The translations under genes and the position numbers were made by a program. Positions 37,500 to 47,763 of a stretch of 64,000 nucleotides of DNA are shown piece by piece. This stretch comes from Acinetobacter piscicola (lineage in GTDB: Bacteria; Pseudomonadota; Gammaproteobacteria; Pseudomonadales; Moraxellaceae): the NCBI RefSeq assembly GCF_002233755.1, contig NZ_NIFO01000006.1:62001-126000 (forward strand), read 5' to 3'. Numbering within the stretch: position 1 is the first letter of the stretch; each line of letters starts with the position of its first letter. Under the pieces are notes generated by a model. The model saw only the letters and a program-made list of their open reading frames with translations, was not told the DNA's origin and ran no database searches.

Positions 37500-38762
37500 A
37501 TGAGATTGGACGTTTTAGAAGCTCATCAAACAGACCAGCTCAGTGCTTGTAAGTTGTCTTTACTTTTAGGTGTTTATACGTCTGATAATAAAATTGAACG
37601 TTATATGCGAATTGCTCGAGCAATTCTGAATGTCGAAAATGCACTTTTTACCTTTCATAATGAACCTTATAAATGGGTTGCATCCGAAGAAAATAATTTT
37701 AAAGCGCTTTTAGTACAAAATAAAAAAAACTTTGCTGCCTATTTTGAAAATGATTTTGTTATTACTCCAAACCACCCGCACTATCAAAAACTCTCAACAC
37801 ATTTATCCCAATTGGGTATCGAACATAGTCGTTTGTTGTGTTATGACCTACGATTTGAAATGCAAGAGTCGATTGCTCATGTTTATTTCTTTGATCATCA
37901 ACAGCTAGAATTTACAGATAACCAGTTAGATTTATTAAAAGAATTAACCATAGGACTGATTACAACATTACAAAGAAATTTTGAATCTGAAGATTATTAT
38001 GAATTGTATGAACAAGAACGAGCATTAAATTTTAGCAAGACAAAATTCTTTCAAGTGATTGCGCATGATTTACGTGCACCATTTCATGGATTGATTGGTT
38101 TTTCAGATGTCCTCGCCAATGAACGAGAAACTTTGGATGATGATAATGCTCAAAATATTGCCAATTATTTATATGAAACACTGCAATCAACGTATTCTTT
38201 GCTTGAAAATTTACTCAATTGGGCGATGTCGGAAGGTGGGCGTTTTGAATATCATCCGATTAATTTTAAATTGAAACAAACCTCTAGAATAGTTTATGAC
38301 GTATTAAATACATTAGCAGTGAAGAAAAATATAGAGTTGATTGAAGATGTTCCACCTGATTTGTCAGTCTATGCCGATATGAATATGGTGACATCAATCA
38401 TTCAAAACTTAGTGTCCAATGCTTTGAAATTTACTCATACCGATGGAACTGGAAAAGTCAGTGTTACAGCAAAAAGTATGGGACAAAATATTGAAATTAT
38501 GATCAAAGATTCAGGGCTTGGTATGACTCAATCCCAAATTGATCAAGTTTTTGAGCCGAAAATAAAAATAAGTTTAAAGGGCACAACAGGAGAAAAGGGT
38601 ACAGGTTTGGGTTTAGTGCTCTGTAAGCGTTTTGTTGACCTGAATCATGGTGAAATTTCGGTAACATCAAACAAAGGTCAAGGTACGACATTTAAAGTGT
38701 TATTACCTATCGCAAAAGAACCACATTTAACCTTAGCTTCTAATGAAACTGAGCAAACTTGA
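37500..38762 (+). CDS. Soluble sensor histidine kinase
   Basis: A 420-residue kinase with no membrane segment, so probably cytoplasmic. Residues 1-150 resemble a GAF-type sensor domain. The dimerisation helix holds the phospho-acceptor His189 in FQVIAHDLRAPFHGLIGF. The ATPase domain shows the N box (NLVSNALKFTH), the D box (IKDSGLGM) and a GTGLGL G2 box. GTG 37494 also opens the frame, but ATG 37500 has GAGG 5 bp upstream and is used. No response regulator is adjacent, so its partner must lie elsewhere. Confidence 0.9.
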   Translation: MRLDVLEAHQTDQLSACKLSLLLGVYTSDNKIERYMRIARAILNVENALFTFHNEPYKWVASEENNFKALLVQNKKNFAAYFENDFVITPNHPHYQKLSTHLSQLGIEHSRLLCYDLRFEMQESIAHVYFFDHQQLEFTDNQLDLLKELTIGLITTLQRNFESEDYYELYEQERALNFSKTKFFQVIAHDLRAPFHGLIGFSDVLANERETLDDDNAQNIANYLYETLQSTYSLLENLLNWAMSEGGRFEYHPINFKLKQTSRIVYDVLNTLAVKKNIELIEDVPPDLSVYADMNMVTSIIQNLVSNALKFTHTDGTGKVSVTAKSMGQNIEIMIKDSGLGMTQSQIDQVFEPKIKISLKGTTGEKGTGLGLVLCKRFVDLNHGEISVTSNKGQGTTFKVLLPIAKEPHLTLASNETEQT

Positions 38763-38919
38763 ACAAGAATTTAAAAGTACTCATTTAAATTTTTTGGCAA
38801 TAAAGAATAATCGCTTATTTTATGGTCTTAATATTTTAATAAAAATACAAAATCTTCCCCTAAATCTAAACCAAACTGCTATAAATAAACTGAGAAAATA
38901 GACGTACGAGCTTTCCCCA

Positions 38920-41670
38920 ATGAACGCTGAGCAATTGCACAAAACATTACATGCAAGTCAGTATGCAGAACAAGTATTAGGTTTACATCAAGTTACTTTA
39001 GAACAAGATTATGCAATAGACCAATTTCAGCAATCACTCAATACACAACAAATACAGCAGTTGGTTCAAAGTGAATTAGTTAATATTCAAGATGAAAGGG
39101 TCTGGATGAAAACCCTACGTATTTTACGTGCACGGTTAATGTTTCGTTGGATTTGGCAAGATGCTAATCAGCTTACAGATGTTGTTACTTTGACACGTGA
39201 ACTTTCAGATTTTGCCGATGCGAGTATCAATGTTGCAAAAGATTTTGCACGTATTCCATTGGTCGCCAAGCATGGTGACCCTGTTGGTTATGGTGGCAAT
39301 ATTCAAGATTTGATTGTCATTGCCATGGGTAAATTAGGCGCACAAGAGCTGAATTTATCCAGTGATATTGACTTAATCTTTGCCTTTGATGAACAAGGTG
39401 AAACCAATGGACGTAAATGTATTGATGTTCAGCAATTTTGTATTCATTGGGGACAGAAAATTATTTATCTGTTGGAGCATATTACCGCAGATGGTTTTGT
39501 GTTCCGGGTCGATATGCGCTTACGTCCTTGGGGTGATGGTTCAGCACTTGCGATTAGTCACGCTGCTTTAGAAAAATATTTAAGTCAGCATGGACGTGAA
39601 TGGGAACGTTATGCATGGATTAAAGCTCGTGTAGTTTCTGGTGGGAAAGATGGTGCAGAACTTTTAGATATGACGCGCCCATTCGTATTTCGTAAATACG
39701 TGGATTACACCGCTTTTGAAGCAATGCGTGAAATGAAAGCCATGATCGAACGAGAAGTGGCACGTCGTAATATTGCAGATGATATAAAGTTGGGTGCAGG
39801 CGGGATTCGTGAAGTTGAATTTATTGTGCAGGTTTTCCAACTGATTTATGGTGGATCTAAATTAGAACTACAAGACCGCCAGTGTTTGGTCAGTTTGCAG
39901 CACTTAGGTGAAGTCGGTTTATTGGATCATCAATCGGTATTGGATCTTGAAGATGCCTATTTATTCTTACGTCGTGTTGAACACGCGATTCAAGCTTTAA
40001 ATGATCAACAGACGCAGTCTTTACCGACAGAACCTGAGCTACGCCAACGCATTACAGATACTTTGGGTTTTGAGAGTTGGGAAAGTTTTACTGCGTTTTT
40101 AAATCAAAAGCGCAATAAAGTGATTTATCAGTTTGAACATCTCATTAAAGAAAAAGGGCTTGAATCGCCAACAGAAAGTTTTAGTCAATTAGAACAACAG
40201 CTTGAAGCTGTATTGGATGGTAATGCCAAGAATTTGATCCATGAGTTTTGGTTTGGACATGCAATCAAAAAACTCCCTGCAAAAGCGGTTCAACGTTTAA
40301 AAGAGTTTTGGCCACATCTGATTGAAGCTATTCTACAATCGGATAAACCTCAAACTGCATTGATGCGCTTGATGCCATTGGTTGAATCTGTGATGCGTCG
40401 TACCGTGTATTTGGTCATGCTGATAGAAAGCAAAGGTGCATTGCAACGTTTGGTTAAAATGGCAACAGTGAGTCCATGGATTTGTGAAGAACTGACGCAT
40501 TATCCAGTGTTGCTCGATGAATTTTTATCGATGGACTTTGAATTACCAAAACGCAAAGACTTGGAAGATTCCTTACGTCAGCAATTGTTACGCATCGAGA
40601 TTGATCAAGTTGAAGATCAAATGCGGGTTTTACGTTTATTCAAAAAATCCAATGTACTGACCGTGGCTGCGAGTGATGTACTTGCAGAAAGCCCTTTAAT
40701 GAAAGTATCTGACGCATTAACAGATATTGCAGAAGTGTCTGTGAATGCGACTTTAAATCTCGCTTACCAAACTGTGGCGAAACGTCATGGTTATCCCGTT
40801 GATGTTGAAGGCAAACGTTGTTCATTGGATCACATGGCTTATACCGTGATTGGCTATGGCAAAGTTGGTGGTATAGAACTGGGCTATGGTTCTGATTTAG
40901 ATCTTGTTTTTATTCACTATATGGATGAGCAAGCGGATACAGATGGTCATAAGGTGATTAGTGGTTTTGAGTTTGCGATACGGGTTGCACAAAAATTTCT
41001 ATCGCTAATGACGACACAGACCTTAGATGGACGAGTTTATGAAATTGATACCCGTCTACGTCCTTCTGGTGAAGCAGGTTTATTGGTTACAAGTCTCAAA
41101 GCTTTTGAACAATACCAACTTAAAAACGCATGGTTGTGGGAACATCAGGCGATTGTTCGTGCACGTTCAATTGCAGGTGAGCAGAGTTTAAGAGTAAAGT
41201 TTGAAGAATTACGTTGTCGAATTCTCACATTACCGAGAGAAGAAGAAACAGTTCGTCAAGAAGTATTGAACATGCGTCAGAAAATGAAAGATCATCTGGG
41301 TTCATCAAAAGAACAGAAAAAAGATGGTATTTTTCATTTAAAACAAGATGCAGGTGGTATCGTTGACATTGAATTTATGGCACAGTATATGGTGTTAGCC
41401 TGGAGTGGGACGAATCAAGATCTCGCCCATTATTCCGACAATGTACGAATCCTAGAAGACGCTGCAAAAGCAAATCGCTTATCCAGTGATGATGCATCAG
41501 CCTTGATTCAAGCTTATCTCAGTGAACGTGCCGAAAGCCATCGTTTAGCACTTGCAAACCATAATATGCAAGTCAATGCTAAGGATTGGCAAGATACCCG
41601 AGAGGTCGTTTGCAAGTTGTGGCAAAGATTAATTGATCCAACAGCGACTTTCGTTGTGGAAAGTGAATAA
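38920..41670 (+). CDS. glnE: Bifunctional glutamine synthetase adenylyltransferase/deadenylase
   Basis: A 916-residue enzyme that adenylylates and deadenylylates glutamine synthetase in nitrogen control. It contains two nucleotidyltransferase domains: the N-terminal one with GKLGAQELNLSSDIDLIFAF (from about residue 137) and the C-terminal one with GYGKVGGIELGYGSDLDLVFIH (from about 644), each followed by RLRPWGD / RLRPSGEAG. The length and domain order match intact GlnE. ilvE follows after a 26-bp gap. Confidence 0.97.
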   Translation: MNAEQLHKTLHASQYAEQVLGLHQVTLEQDYAIDQFQQSLNTQQIQQLVQSELVNIQDERVWMKTLRILRARLMFRWIWQDANQLTDVVTLTRELSDFADASINVAKDFARIPLVAKHGDPVGYGGNIQDLIVIAMGKLGAQELNLSSDIDLIFAFDEQGETNGRKCIDVQQFCIHWGQKIIYLLEHITADGFVFRVDMRLRPWGDGSALAISHAALEKYLSQHGREWERYAWIKARVVSGGKDGAELLDMTRPFVFRKYVDYTAFEAMREMKAMIEREVARRNIADDIKLGAGGIREVEFIVQVFQLIYGGSKLELQDRQCLVSLQHLGEVGLLDHQSVLDLEDAYLFLRRVEHAIQALNDQQTQSLPTEPELRQRITDTLGFESWESFTAFLNQKRNKVIYQFEHLIKEKGLESPTESFSQLEQQLEAVLDGNAKNLIHEFWFGHAIKKLPAKAVQRLKEFWPHLIEAILQSDKPQTALMRLMPLVESVMRRTVYLVMLIESKGALQRLVKMATVSPWICEELTHYPVLLDEFLSMDFELPKRKDLEDSLRQQLLRIEIDQVEDQMRVLRLFKKSNVLTVAASDVLAESPLMKVSDALTDIAEVSVNATLNLAYQTVAKRHGYPVDVEGKRCSLDHMAYTVIGYGKVGGIELGYGSDLDLVFIHYMDEQADTDGHKVISGFEFAIRVAQKFLSLMTTQTLDGRVYEIDTRLRPSGEAGLLVTSLKAFEQYQLKNAWLWEHQAIVRARSIAGEQSLRVKFEELRCRILTLPREEETVRQEVLNMRQKMKDHLGSSKEQKKDGIFHLKQDAGGIVDIEFMAQYMVLAWSGTNQDLAHYSDNVRILEDAAKANRLSSDDASALIQAYLSERAESHRLALANHNMQVNAKDWQDTREVVCKLWQRLIDPTATFVVESE

Positions 41671-41696
41671 TTGTATAAAAATTTGGAGTGTGCGCC

Positions 41697-42623
41697 ATGA
41701 ACTTGGCTGATCGTGATGGTTTTATTTGGCAAGATGGACAAATGGTTGATTGGCGTGAGGCTAAAATTCACGTCTTAACTCATACATTACATTATAGTAT
41801 GGGGGTTTTTGAAGGTGTCCGTGCTTATGAAACGCCTAATGGTACCGCGATTTTCCGCCTTCAAGACCATACAAAACGGTTGCTAAACTCTGCAAAAATT
41901 TATCAAATGAAAGTTCCATTTGATCAAGCAACGCTTGAGCAAGCTCAAATTGATGTGGTACGTGACAATAAACTGACATCTTGCTATTTACGTCCAATTA
42001 TTTTTATTGGTTCTGAAAAGTTAGGTATCGCTGCGACGGGTAATACCATTCATGCGACTGTTGCTGCATGGAGTTGGGGTGCTTACCTTGGTGATGAAGC
42101 GATGGCACGTGGTATTCGTGTGAAGACTTCATCATTTACACACCATCATCCAAACGTGACAATGTGTAAAGCGAAAGCATCTGGTAACTATACGGTATCA
42201 ATTTTGGCGCATCAGGAAGTTGTTCAGTCAGGTTATGATGAAGCGATGTTGCTTGACCCACATGGTTTCGTCTGTCAAGGCGCTGGTGAGAACGTATTCT
42301 TGATCAAAGATGGCGTATTGCATACACCTGATTTAGCGGGTGGCGCATTAGAAGGGATTACTCGTCAAACTGTAATCACGATTGCGAAAGACTTCGGTTA
42401 TGAAGTGATTGAACGCCGCATTACGCGCGATGAATTCTATATTGCAGATGAAGCATTCTTTACGGGTACGGCTGCGGAAGTGACACCAATCCGCGAATAT
42501 GATGACCGTGAAATCGGTACAGGTACTCGTGGACCGATCACTGAGAAAATTCAAAAAGCATTCTTTGATGCTGTTCAGGGCAAAGACCCTAAATATGCAC
42601 ATTGGTTGACTTATATAAAATAA
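41697..42623 (+). CDS. ilvE: Branched-chain amino acid aminotransferase
   Basis: A 308-residue class IV PLP aminotransferase for the last step of Ile, Leu and Val synthesis. HYSMGVFEGVRAYET, the PLP-Lys region MCKAKASGNY, DEAMLLDPHGFVCQGAGENVF and FFTGTAAEVTPI are diagnostic. A GTG further up opens the frame at 41688, but ATG 41697 has GGAG 8 bp upstream and gives the usual N-terminus (MNLADRDG). In Acinetobacter ilvE marks one edge of the lipooligosaccharide outer-core locus. Confidence 0.96.
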   Translation: MNLADRDGFIWQDGQMVDWREAKIHVLTHTLHYSMGVFEGVRAYETPNGTAIFRLQDHTKRLLNSAKIYQMKVPFDQATLEQAQIDVVRDNKLTSCYLRPIIFIGSEKLGIAATGNTIHATVAAWSWGAYLGDEAMARGIRVKTSSFTHHHPNVTMCKAKASGNYTVSILAHQEVVQSGYDEAMLLDPHGFVCQGAGENVFLIKDGVLHTPDLAGGALEGITRQTVITIAKDFGYEVIERRITRDEFYIADEAFFTGTAAEVTPIREYDDREIGTGTRGPITEKIQKAFFDAVQGKDPKYAHWLTYIK

Positions 42624-42640
42624 GTGGCTGAATGTTAAAA

Positions 42641-42667
42641 AGGATTCCAATTGGAATCCTTTTTTTA
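42641..42667 (+). terminator. Intrinsic terminator of ilvE
   Basis: A 20-bp perfect palindrome (AGGATTCCAA/TTGGAATCCT) preceded by an A-run and followed by seven T, 17 bp after the stop. The flanking A-run means it could also act on transcripts from the opposite strand. Confidence 0.9.
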
Positions 42668-42751
42668 TCTCTAAATTTAGATAAGTCTTTTGAATATTCT
42701 TAACTAAAAGTCTTAGCTAAACAGTAGAGTCTGATTCAACTTTATAAAAAA

Positions 42752-43774
42752 TTAGACTTTATAAAAATCTCTGTACCAATCCACAAATTGTTTTACGCCA
42801 TCTTCTACAGATACTGATGGTTTATAACCTACGCTTTGTTCTAAAGCAGTACTATCAGCAAATGTGTCAGGAACATCACCTGCTTGTAAAGGTAATAAAT
42901 CTAAAATAGCTTCTTTACCCAATGCTTTTTCAATTGCATGAATATATTCAATTAATTTAACAGGATTGTTATTGCCAATATTAAAAATACGGAATGGTGC
43001 ATTACTGGTCGATGGATCTGGATTTTTACTATCCCAATTCGGATTTGCTTGTGCAATTTGATCACTTGAACGGATCACACCTTCCACAATATCTGAGATA
43101 AAGGTGAAGTCACGGGTATGATTGCCATGGTTGAAAACAGGAATTGGTTTATCTTCAATAATGTTCTTGGTAAATTTGAATAAAGCCATGTCTGGACGTC
43201 CCCACGGGCCATAAACCGTAAAGAAACGCAATCCAGTTGTAGGTAGTTGAAATAAATGACTATAACTATGTGCCATTAATTCATTGGCACGTTTCGTTGC
43301 AGCATAGAATTGAACAGGGTGGTTTACGCCGTGCTGCTCACTAAAAGGCATAGTTGTATTCGCACCATAAACACTACTGGTACTTGCATAGGTTAGATGA
43401 GGTGTTTTCGAGTAACGGCATGCTTCAATAATATTGGTAAAACCAATCAGATTACTTTCTACATAGCTTAGTGGGTTTTCAAGTGAGTAACGTACACCTG
43501 CCTGTGCAGCTAAGTGAATAACACGGTCAAATTGATGATCTTTGAAACATTGATCAACAATGGCTTTATCTGCAAGATTAGCTTTAATAAAAATAAAAGA
43601 CTGTTGAACTTGTTCAGCCGTTTCTGCGAGGACTTTTAATCGAGCTTCTTTTAAAGCAGGATCATAGTAATCATTGACATTGTCAAAACCGACAACATCA
43701 TCACCACGCTCTAAAAGCTTTTTTGCAACGTTAAATCCAATAAAACCTGCTGCACCTGTGACAAGAACCTTCAT
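42752..43774 (-). CDS. UDP-glucuronate 4-epimerase-like NAD-dependent epimerase
   Basis: A 340-residue extended short-chain dehydrogenase. It has [21 protein letters not shown] (NAD loop), [16 protein letters not shown] (typical of UDP-GlcA epimerases), the catalytic YAATKRANE (Tyr-x-x-x-Lys) and [19 protein letters not shown]. It would convert UDP-glucuronate to UDP-galacturonate, the next step after Ugd. Its start overlaps the ugd stop by 4 bp, so the two are one transcript supplying an acidic sugar for the lipooligosaccharide core. Confidence 0.9.
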   Translation of the reverse strand: MKVLVTGAAGFIGFNVAKKLLERGDDVVGFDNVNDYYDPALKEARLKVLAETAEQVQQSFIFIKANLADKAIVDQCFKDHQFDRVIHLAAQAGVRYSLENPLSYVESNLIGFTNIIEACRYSKTPHLTYASTSSVYGANTTMPFSEQHGVNHPVQFYAATKRANELMAHSYSHLFQLPTTGLRFFTVYGPWGRPDMALFKFTKNIIEDKPIPVFNHGNHTRDFTFISDIVEGVIRSSDQIAQANPNWDSKNPDPSTSNAPFRIFNIGNNNPVKLIEYIHAIEKALGKEAILDLLPLQAGDVPDTFADSTALEQSVGYKPSVSVEDGVKQFVDWYRDFYKV

Positions 43775-44940
43775 TCATCTGCTCCGAAAATATCTCGTGT
43801 ATACACTTTATCTAATACATCACTTAAATCATTGGAAACACGGTTGGCAATGATCACATCACTTTGTTGTTTAAATTGTTCTAAATCATTAACAACTTTA
43901 GATTTAAAGAAATCTTCTTCATCTAAAGTAGGTTCGTAGACAATCACATCAATCCCTTTGGCTTTGATACGTTTCATGACACCTTGAATAGCAGAAGCTC
44001 TGAAGTTGTCTGAACCACTTTTCATCACTAAACGATAAATACCGACGGTATTTGGATTTCTTGCAATAATTGAATCTGCAATAAAATCTTTACGTGTACT
44101 ATTCGATTCAACAATTGCCTGAATTAAATTACTTGGAACTTGGTTGTAATTGGCTAAAAGTTGTTTGGTGTCTTTAGGAAGGCAGTAACCGCCATAGCCA
44201 AAAGATGGATTGTTATAATGATTGCCAATTCGTTGATCTAAACATACACCTTCAATAATTTGCTGAGTGTCTAAGCCAAAAATTTGCGCATAAGTATCTA
44301 ATTCATTGAAATAGGCAACTCGCATTGCCAAATAAGTATTGGCAAACAGCTTAATTGCTTCAGCTTCAGTTGAATCTGTAAATAAAACAGGGCTATCTTT
44401 TTTGATCGCACCTTCAATCAGTAAATCGGCAAAAAGCTGTGCGCGTTCTGATTTTTCACCGACAATAATGCGAGAAGGGTACAAATTATCATGCAACGCT
44501 TTACCTTCTCTTAAAAATTCAGGTGAGAAGATAATATTTTCAGTGTTAAATTTTTCTTTTAAATTTTGAGTAAAACCGACAGGAACAGTCGATTTGATGA
44601 CCATGACCGCAGTAGGATTAATTTCTAAAACTTTTTGAACAACACTTTCAACACTTTGCGTATTGAAGTAGTTGGTTCGCGTATCATAATCTGTTGGTGT
44701 TGCAATAATCACAAAATCGGCATTTGTAAATGCATCTACTGGATTCGTCGTGGCTTTGAAATTCAACGTTTTTTCTTTTAAGAAAGCTGAAATATCTGCA
44801 TCTTGAATTGGTGATATCTTATTATTGAGTAAATCCACTTTATCTTGAAGGATATCAACAGCAACAACTTCATGATGTTGTGCAAATATCATTGAATTGG
44901 ATAAACCAACGTAACCTGTTCCCGCGACTGCTATTTTCAT
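43771..44940 (-). CDS. ugd: UDP-glucose 6-dehydrogenase
   Basis: A 389-residue enzyme making UDP-glucuronate from UDP-glucose with two [26 protein letters not shown] is the NAD site; STVPVGFTQ and [24 protein letters not shown] precede the dehydrogenase core, and [15 protein letters not shown] contains the catalytic Cys. The length matches E. coli-type Ugd. It is the upstream gene of the epimerase pair, divergent from the glycosyltransferases at 45158. Confidence 0.94.
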   Translation of the reverse strand: MKIAVAGTGYVGLSNSMIFAQHHEVVAVDILQDKVDLLNNKISPIQDADISAFLKEKTLNFKATTNPVDAFTNADFVIIATPTDYDTRTNYFNTQSVESVVQKVLEINPTAVMVIKSTVPVGFTQNLKEKFNTENIIFSPEFLREGKALHDNLYPSRIIVGEKSERAQLFADLLIEGAIKKDSPVLFTDSTEAEAIKLFANTYLAMRVAYFNELDTYAQIFGLDTQQIIEGVCLDQRIGNHYNNPSFGYGGYCLPKDTKQLLANYNQVPSNLIQAIVESNSTRKDFIADSIIARNPNTVGIYRLVMKSGSDNFRASAIQGVMKRIKAKGIDVIVYEPTLDEEDFFKSKVVNDLEQFKQQSDVIIANRVSNDLSDVLDKVYTRDIFGADE

Positions 44941-45157
44941 AAAAACCTAGTATAGAAAATGTGCTTGCAAAAGTGTATTTAGTATCACAACGGATTCAGC
45001 AAAATATTGGAAAATAAAATGATTAGAATCAGTCTAGATACTCAGTCCATCATAACATATTCTCAGTAAACAAATTGTTCAGCTTATGCAATCGGATACA
45101 GTAACTTGATGACGGTAATGGTATGATACGCCTATTGCTCAGGTGGAAGATTGATGC
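44941..45157. other. Divergent promoter region of the core locus
   Basis: About 215 bp between ugd (minus) and the first + glycosyltransferase. It must hold promoters in both directions; AGGTGG at 45140-45145 lies 12 bp before the + start. No clear operator was recognised. Confidence 0.4.
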
Positions 45158-45925
45158 ATGCAGGTCAATGAATCAAATTTACAGTCTAATTTAGCTGAAT
45201 CAGAACAGAATATTGTTTTATGTATGAAGTGGGGTACCAAATACGGTGCTGACTACGTCAATCGACTTTACAATATGGTAAAACGACATACGACTATTGA
45301 TTTTAAAATGGTATGTCTTACTGATCGTACAGAAGGTATTGATCCTGCTGTTCAATGTTTTCCAATTCCATCATTGGCGTTGCCTGAAGGAAGTCCTGAA
45401 CGTGGTTGGAATAAACTGTCTACTTTTGAACCTGATTTATATGGTTTAAAAGGAAATTTATTATTTTTAGATCTTGATGTCGTTATTGTCGATAATATTG
45501 ATGATTTCTTTACCTATCCAGGTGAGTTTTTAATTATTCATGACTGGAAACGTCCTTGGCGTGTCACAGGAAACAGTTCAGTTTATCGATTTAAATTGGG
45601 TACATTCCCTGAGATTTTGCCGTACTTCCGTGAAAATTTCGATGAAATTAGCCATAAATTTAGAAATGAACAAGAATATTTGTCTTGGTATGTCGATCAG
45701 CAGAAAAAACTGAGCTATTGGCCAAAAGACTGGTGTAAGAGCTATAAATATCACTGTTTACAAAAATTACCATTGGCATATTTCAAACCACCAGTAAAAC
45801 CGCAAGATGCCAAAATCATTATTTTTCATGGTGAAATTAACCCGCCAGATGCGGTGGCTGGTGGTGGTGGTAAGTGGTATCGTTATGTTTTGCCATCAGA
45901 TTGGATTAAGGATGCTTGGCAATAA
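45158..45925 (+). CDS. Glycosyltransferase-like protein of the core locus
   Basis: A 255-residue soluble protein. The N-terminal half contains KWGTKYGADYVNRLYNMVKRH and VCLTDR, then GNLLFLDLDVVIVDNIDDFF, whose DLDVV looks like the metal-binding D-x-D of GT-A glycosyltransferases. HGEINPPDA near the C-terminus resembles the closing His motif of such enzymes. The family number cannot be fixed. It opens the + strand part of the presumed outer-core locus. Confidence 0.8.
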   Translation: MQVNESNLQSNLAESEQNIVLCMKWGTKYGADYVNRLYNMVKRHTTIDFKMVCLTDRTEGIDPAVQCFPIPSLALPEGSPERGWNKLSTFEPDLYGLKGNLLFLDLDVVIVDNIDDFFTYPGEFLIIHDWKRPWRVTGNSSVYRFKLGTFPEILPYFRENFDEISHKFRNEQEYLSWYVDQQKKLSYWPKDWCKSYKYHCLQKLPLAYFKPPVKPQDAKIIIFHGEINPPDAVAGGGGKWYRYVLPSDWIKDAWQ

Positions 45926-45964
45926 TTCATTGACTTTATTTGATCATGTTTGAGAACAATATAG

Positions 45965-46972
45965 ATGCAGAATCTTGATATCGTAATTGCTTGGGTTGAT
46001 GGCAATGATGTTGAGTTAAAACGAAAACGTCATAAATATCTAACAGGTGAAGATGCTTCTGATGCTGTGAGTGATACTCGTTTTGCCAGTAATGATGAAG
46101 TTTATTACAACATTGCATCTATATTGAAATATGTGCCTTTTTGTCGTCATATTTATATTGTGGCAGATAATCAAAAGCCTGAATTTTTGGATGAATTTGT
46201 CGAACAAGGCTTATGCGATGCCGACAAAATTCGTGTAGTTGATCATCGAGAAATTTTTGCGGGTTATGAGCAGTATTTACCGACTTTTAATACGCGATCA
46301 ATTGAAAGTATGCTTTGGAATATCAAAGGATTATCGGATTATTTCATCTATTTAAATGATGATTTCTTTTTTAATTCAGAAGCGAATATAACAGATTTTT
46401 TAGAATCCAATAAAATCGTGACTTATGGACATTGGAAGCGTTGTTTTAGTTATAAAACTAAACTGAAATATCGTCAGTTTTTAAATCGAAACTTTAATAA
46501 ACCGATTCAACCTGGCCATGTCATTGCGCAAATGTTGGGAGCGGATATTCTAGGATTTAAAGAATTCTTTGAAATTCATCATTATCCACATTGTGTAGAT
46601 CGAAAAATTTTAGCTGAGTATCTTTTGAATCATCCTGATTTGTTGAAAAAGCAAATTGAATATAAATTCAGAAGTGTTGAGCAGCTGAATCCAATTTCTT
46701 TGATGAATCATTTAAAAATTCAGAAAAATGAAGCCGTATTAAAGCCTGATTTAGCATTGGCTTATTTAAAAAATGCTGAAAGTGTAGTCTCGTTTGTACA
46801 AGCATTAAATCAGAATGATATTCAATATGGTTGTATTCAAAGTCTGGATCAATTGGATTCTGATCATGCTGAACAAGTTCGAAATGCAATGATCGAAAAA
46901 TTACAAGGTTATTTACCTCAATCTGTAATTTCTCGAAAAGTAAGTAATTTGGAAGTAGCGCATGAAAGTTGA
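45965..46972 (+). CDS. Stealth-family sugar phosphotransferase
   Basis: A 335-residue protein with the Stealth conserved regions in order: IVIAWVDGNDVELKRKR (CR1), DTRFASNDEVYYNIASILKYVPF with IYIVADNQKPEF (CR2), YLNDDFFF (CR2 end), and a later RKILAEYLLNHP region. Stealth proteins transfer sugar-1-phosphates during polysaccharide synthesis and are found in capsule and LPS loci. It is 39 bp after the previous gene and overlaps the next by 11 bp. A phosphodiester-linked sugar in the core or exopolysaccharide is a reasonable inference. Confidence 0.88.
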   Translation: MQNLDIVIAWVDGNDVELKRKRHKYLTGEDASDAVSDTRFASNDEVYYNIASILKYVPFCRHIYIVADNQKPEFLDEFVEQGLCDADKIRVVDHREIFAGYEQYLPTFNTRSIESMLWNIKGLSDYFIYLNDDFFFNSEANITDFLESNKIVTYGHWKRCFSYKTKLKYRQFLNRNFNKPIQPGHVIAQMLGADILGFKEFFEIHHYPHCVDRKILAEYLLNHPDLLKKQIEYKFRSVEQLNPISLMNHLKIQKNEAVLKPDLALAYLKNAESVVSFVQALNQNDIQYGCIQSLDQLDSDHAEQVRNAMIEKLQGYLPQSVISRKVSNLEVAHES

Positions 46973-47723
46973 AACTTATCTTATTAATTTAGATGGTAGT
47001 GATGAACGACTTGCGAGAGCGACTGCGCAATTACAAGCGGTAAACTGGCCGTTCGAGCGTTTTGCTGCGTATGATGGTCGTGGTAAAGCACTTTCATCTT
47101 TTGAAAATTATGATGATCAATTGACACAGCAAACTTTGGGACGACGCTTACTGAATTCTGAGTTGGGATGCTATTTAAGCCATTATGGCTGTGCAGAAAA
47201 GTTTCTACAAAGTGATGCAGATTATCTTGTTGTATTAGAAGATGACATGAAAATAACAGATGAGTTTAAAAAATCTGTGGATGAGGTTTTAGCGTATTTA
47301 GATACGCACCAAGATTTAGATTGGTATCTTATTAATTTAGCAGCAAAAAAGAAAAAACTCGCAAAAGATATTGTGAAATTCAATCATTCTACTTTATGGC
47401 ATGCTTATTATTTTCCCATCCGTGGTTTAGGTTTGATCTGGTCTAGAAAGGGTGCAGAAGCATTTATTGCTCAAGGTAAAACCATGAGTATGCCTGTAGA
47501 TATTTTCTTTCAAACATGGTTGAGTAAAAATGGCAAAGGGTTAGGCGTTTGGCCAGCTTTTGTTAAACCAGCGGGCTTAGACAGTGATATTTTAGGTACA
47601 GTTGCAACACAAGGAATATCTCGTAAAGAGAAAGAAAACCGTGATGGCTCTTATGGTTTTAAGAAACAAAAGCGTATGTGGCGAGATCGGATGTATGCAT
47701 TAAGGTATAAGTATTTTATTTAA
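46962..47723 (+). CDS. Family 25 glycosyltransferase (LPS beta-type)
   Basis: A 253-residue protein of the LgtB/LpsA type (GT25). It opens VETYLINLDGSDERL, a family-typical start, followed by NSELGCYLSHYGCAEKFL and DYLVVLEDDMKI, with the E-D-D metal-binding core. Relatives add galactose or glucose to LOS cores. It overlaps the Stealth gene by 11 bp. Confidence 0.9.
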   Translation: MKVETYLINLDGSDERLARATAQLQAVNWPFERFAAYDGRGKALSSFENYDDQLTQQTLGRRLLNSELGCYLSHYGCAEKFLQSDADYLVVLEDDMKITDEFKKSVDEVLAYLDTHQDLDWYLINLAAKKKKLAKDIVKFNHSTLWHAYYFPIRGLGLIWSRKGAEAFIAQGKTMSMPVDIFFQTWLSKNGKGLGVWPAFVKPAGLDSDILGTVATQGISRKEKENRDGSYGFKKQKRMWRDRMYALRYKYFI

Positions 47724-47763
47724 TTGAATTATTTTTGATAATATGAAAAGGGTTTAATGTGGA

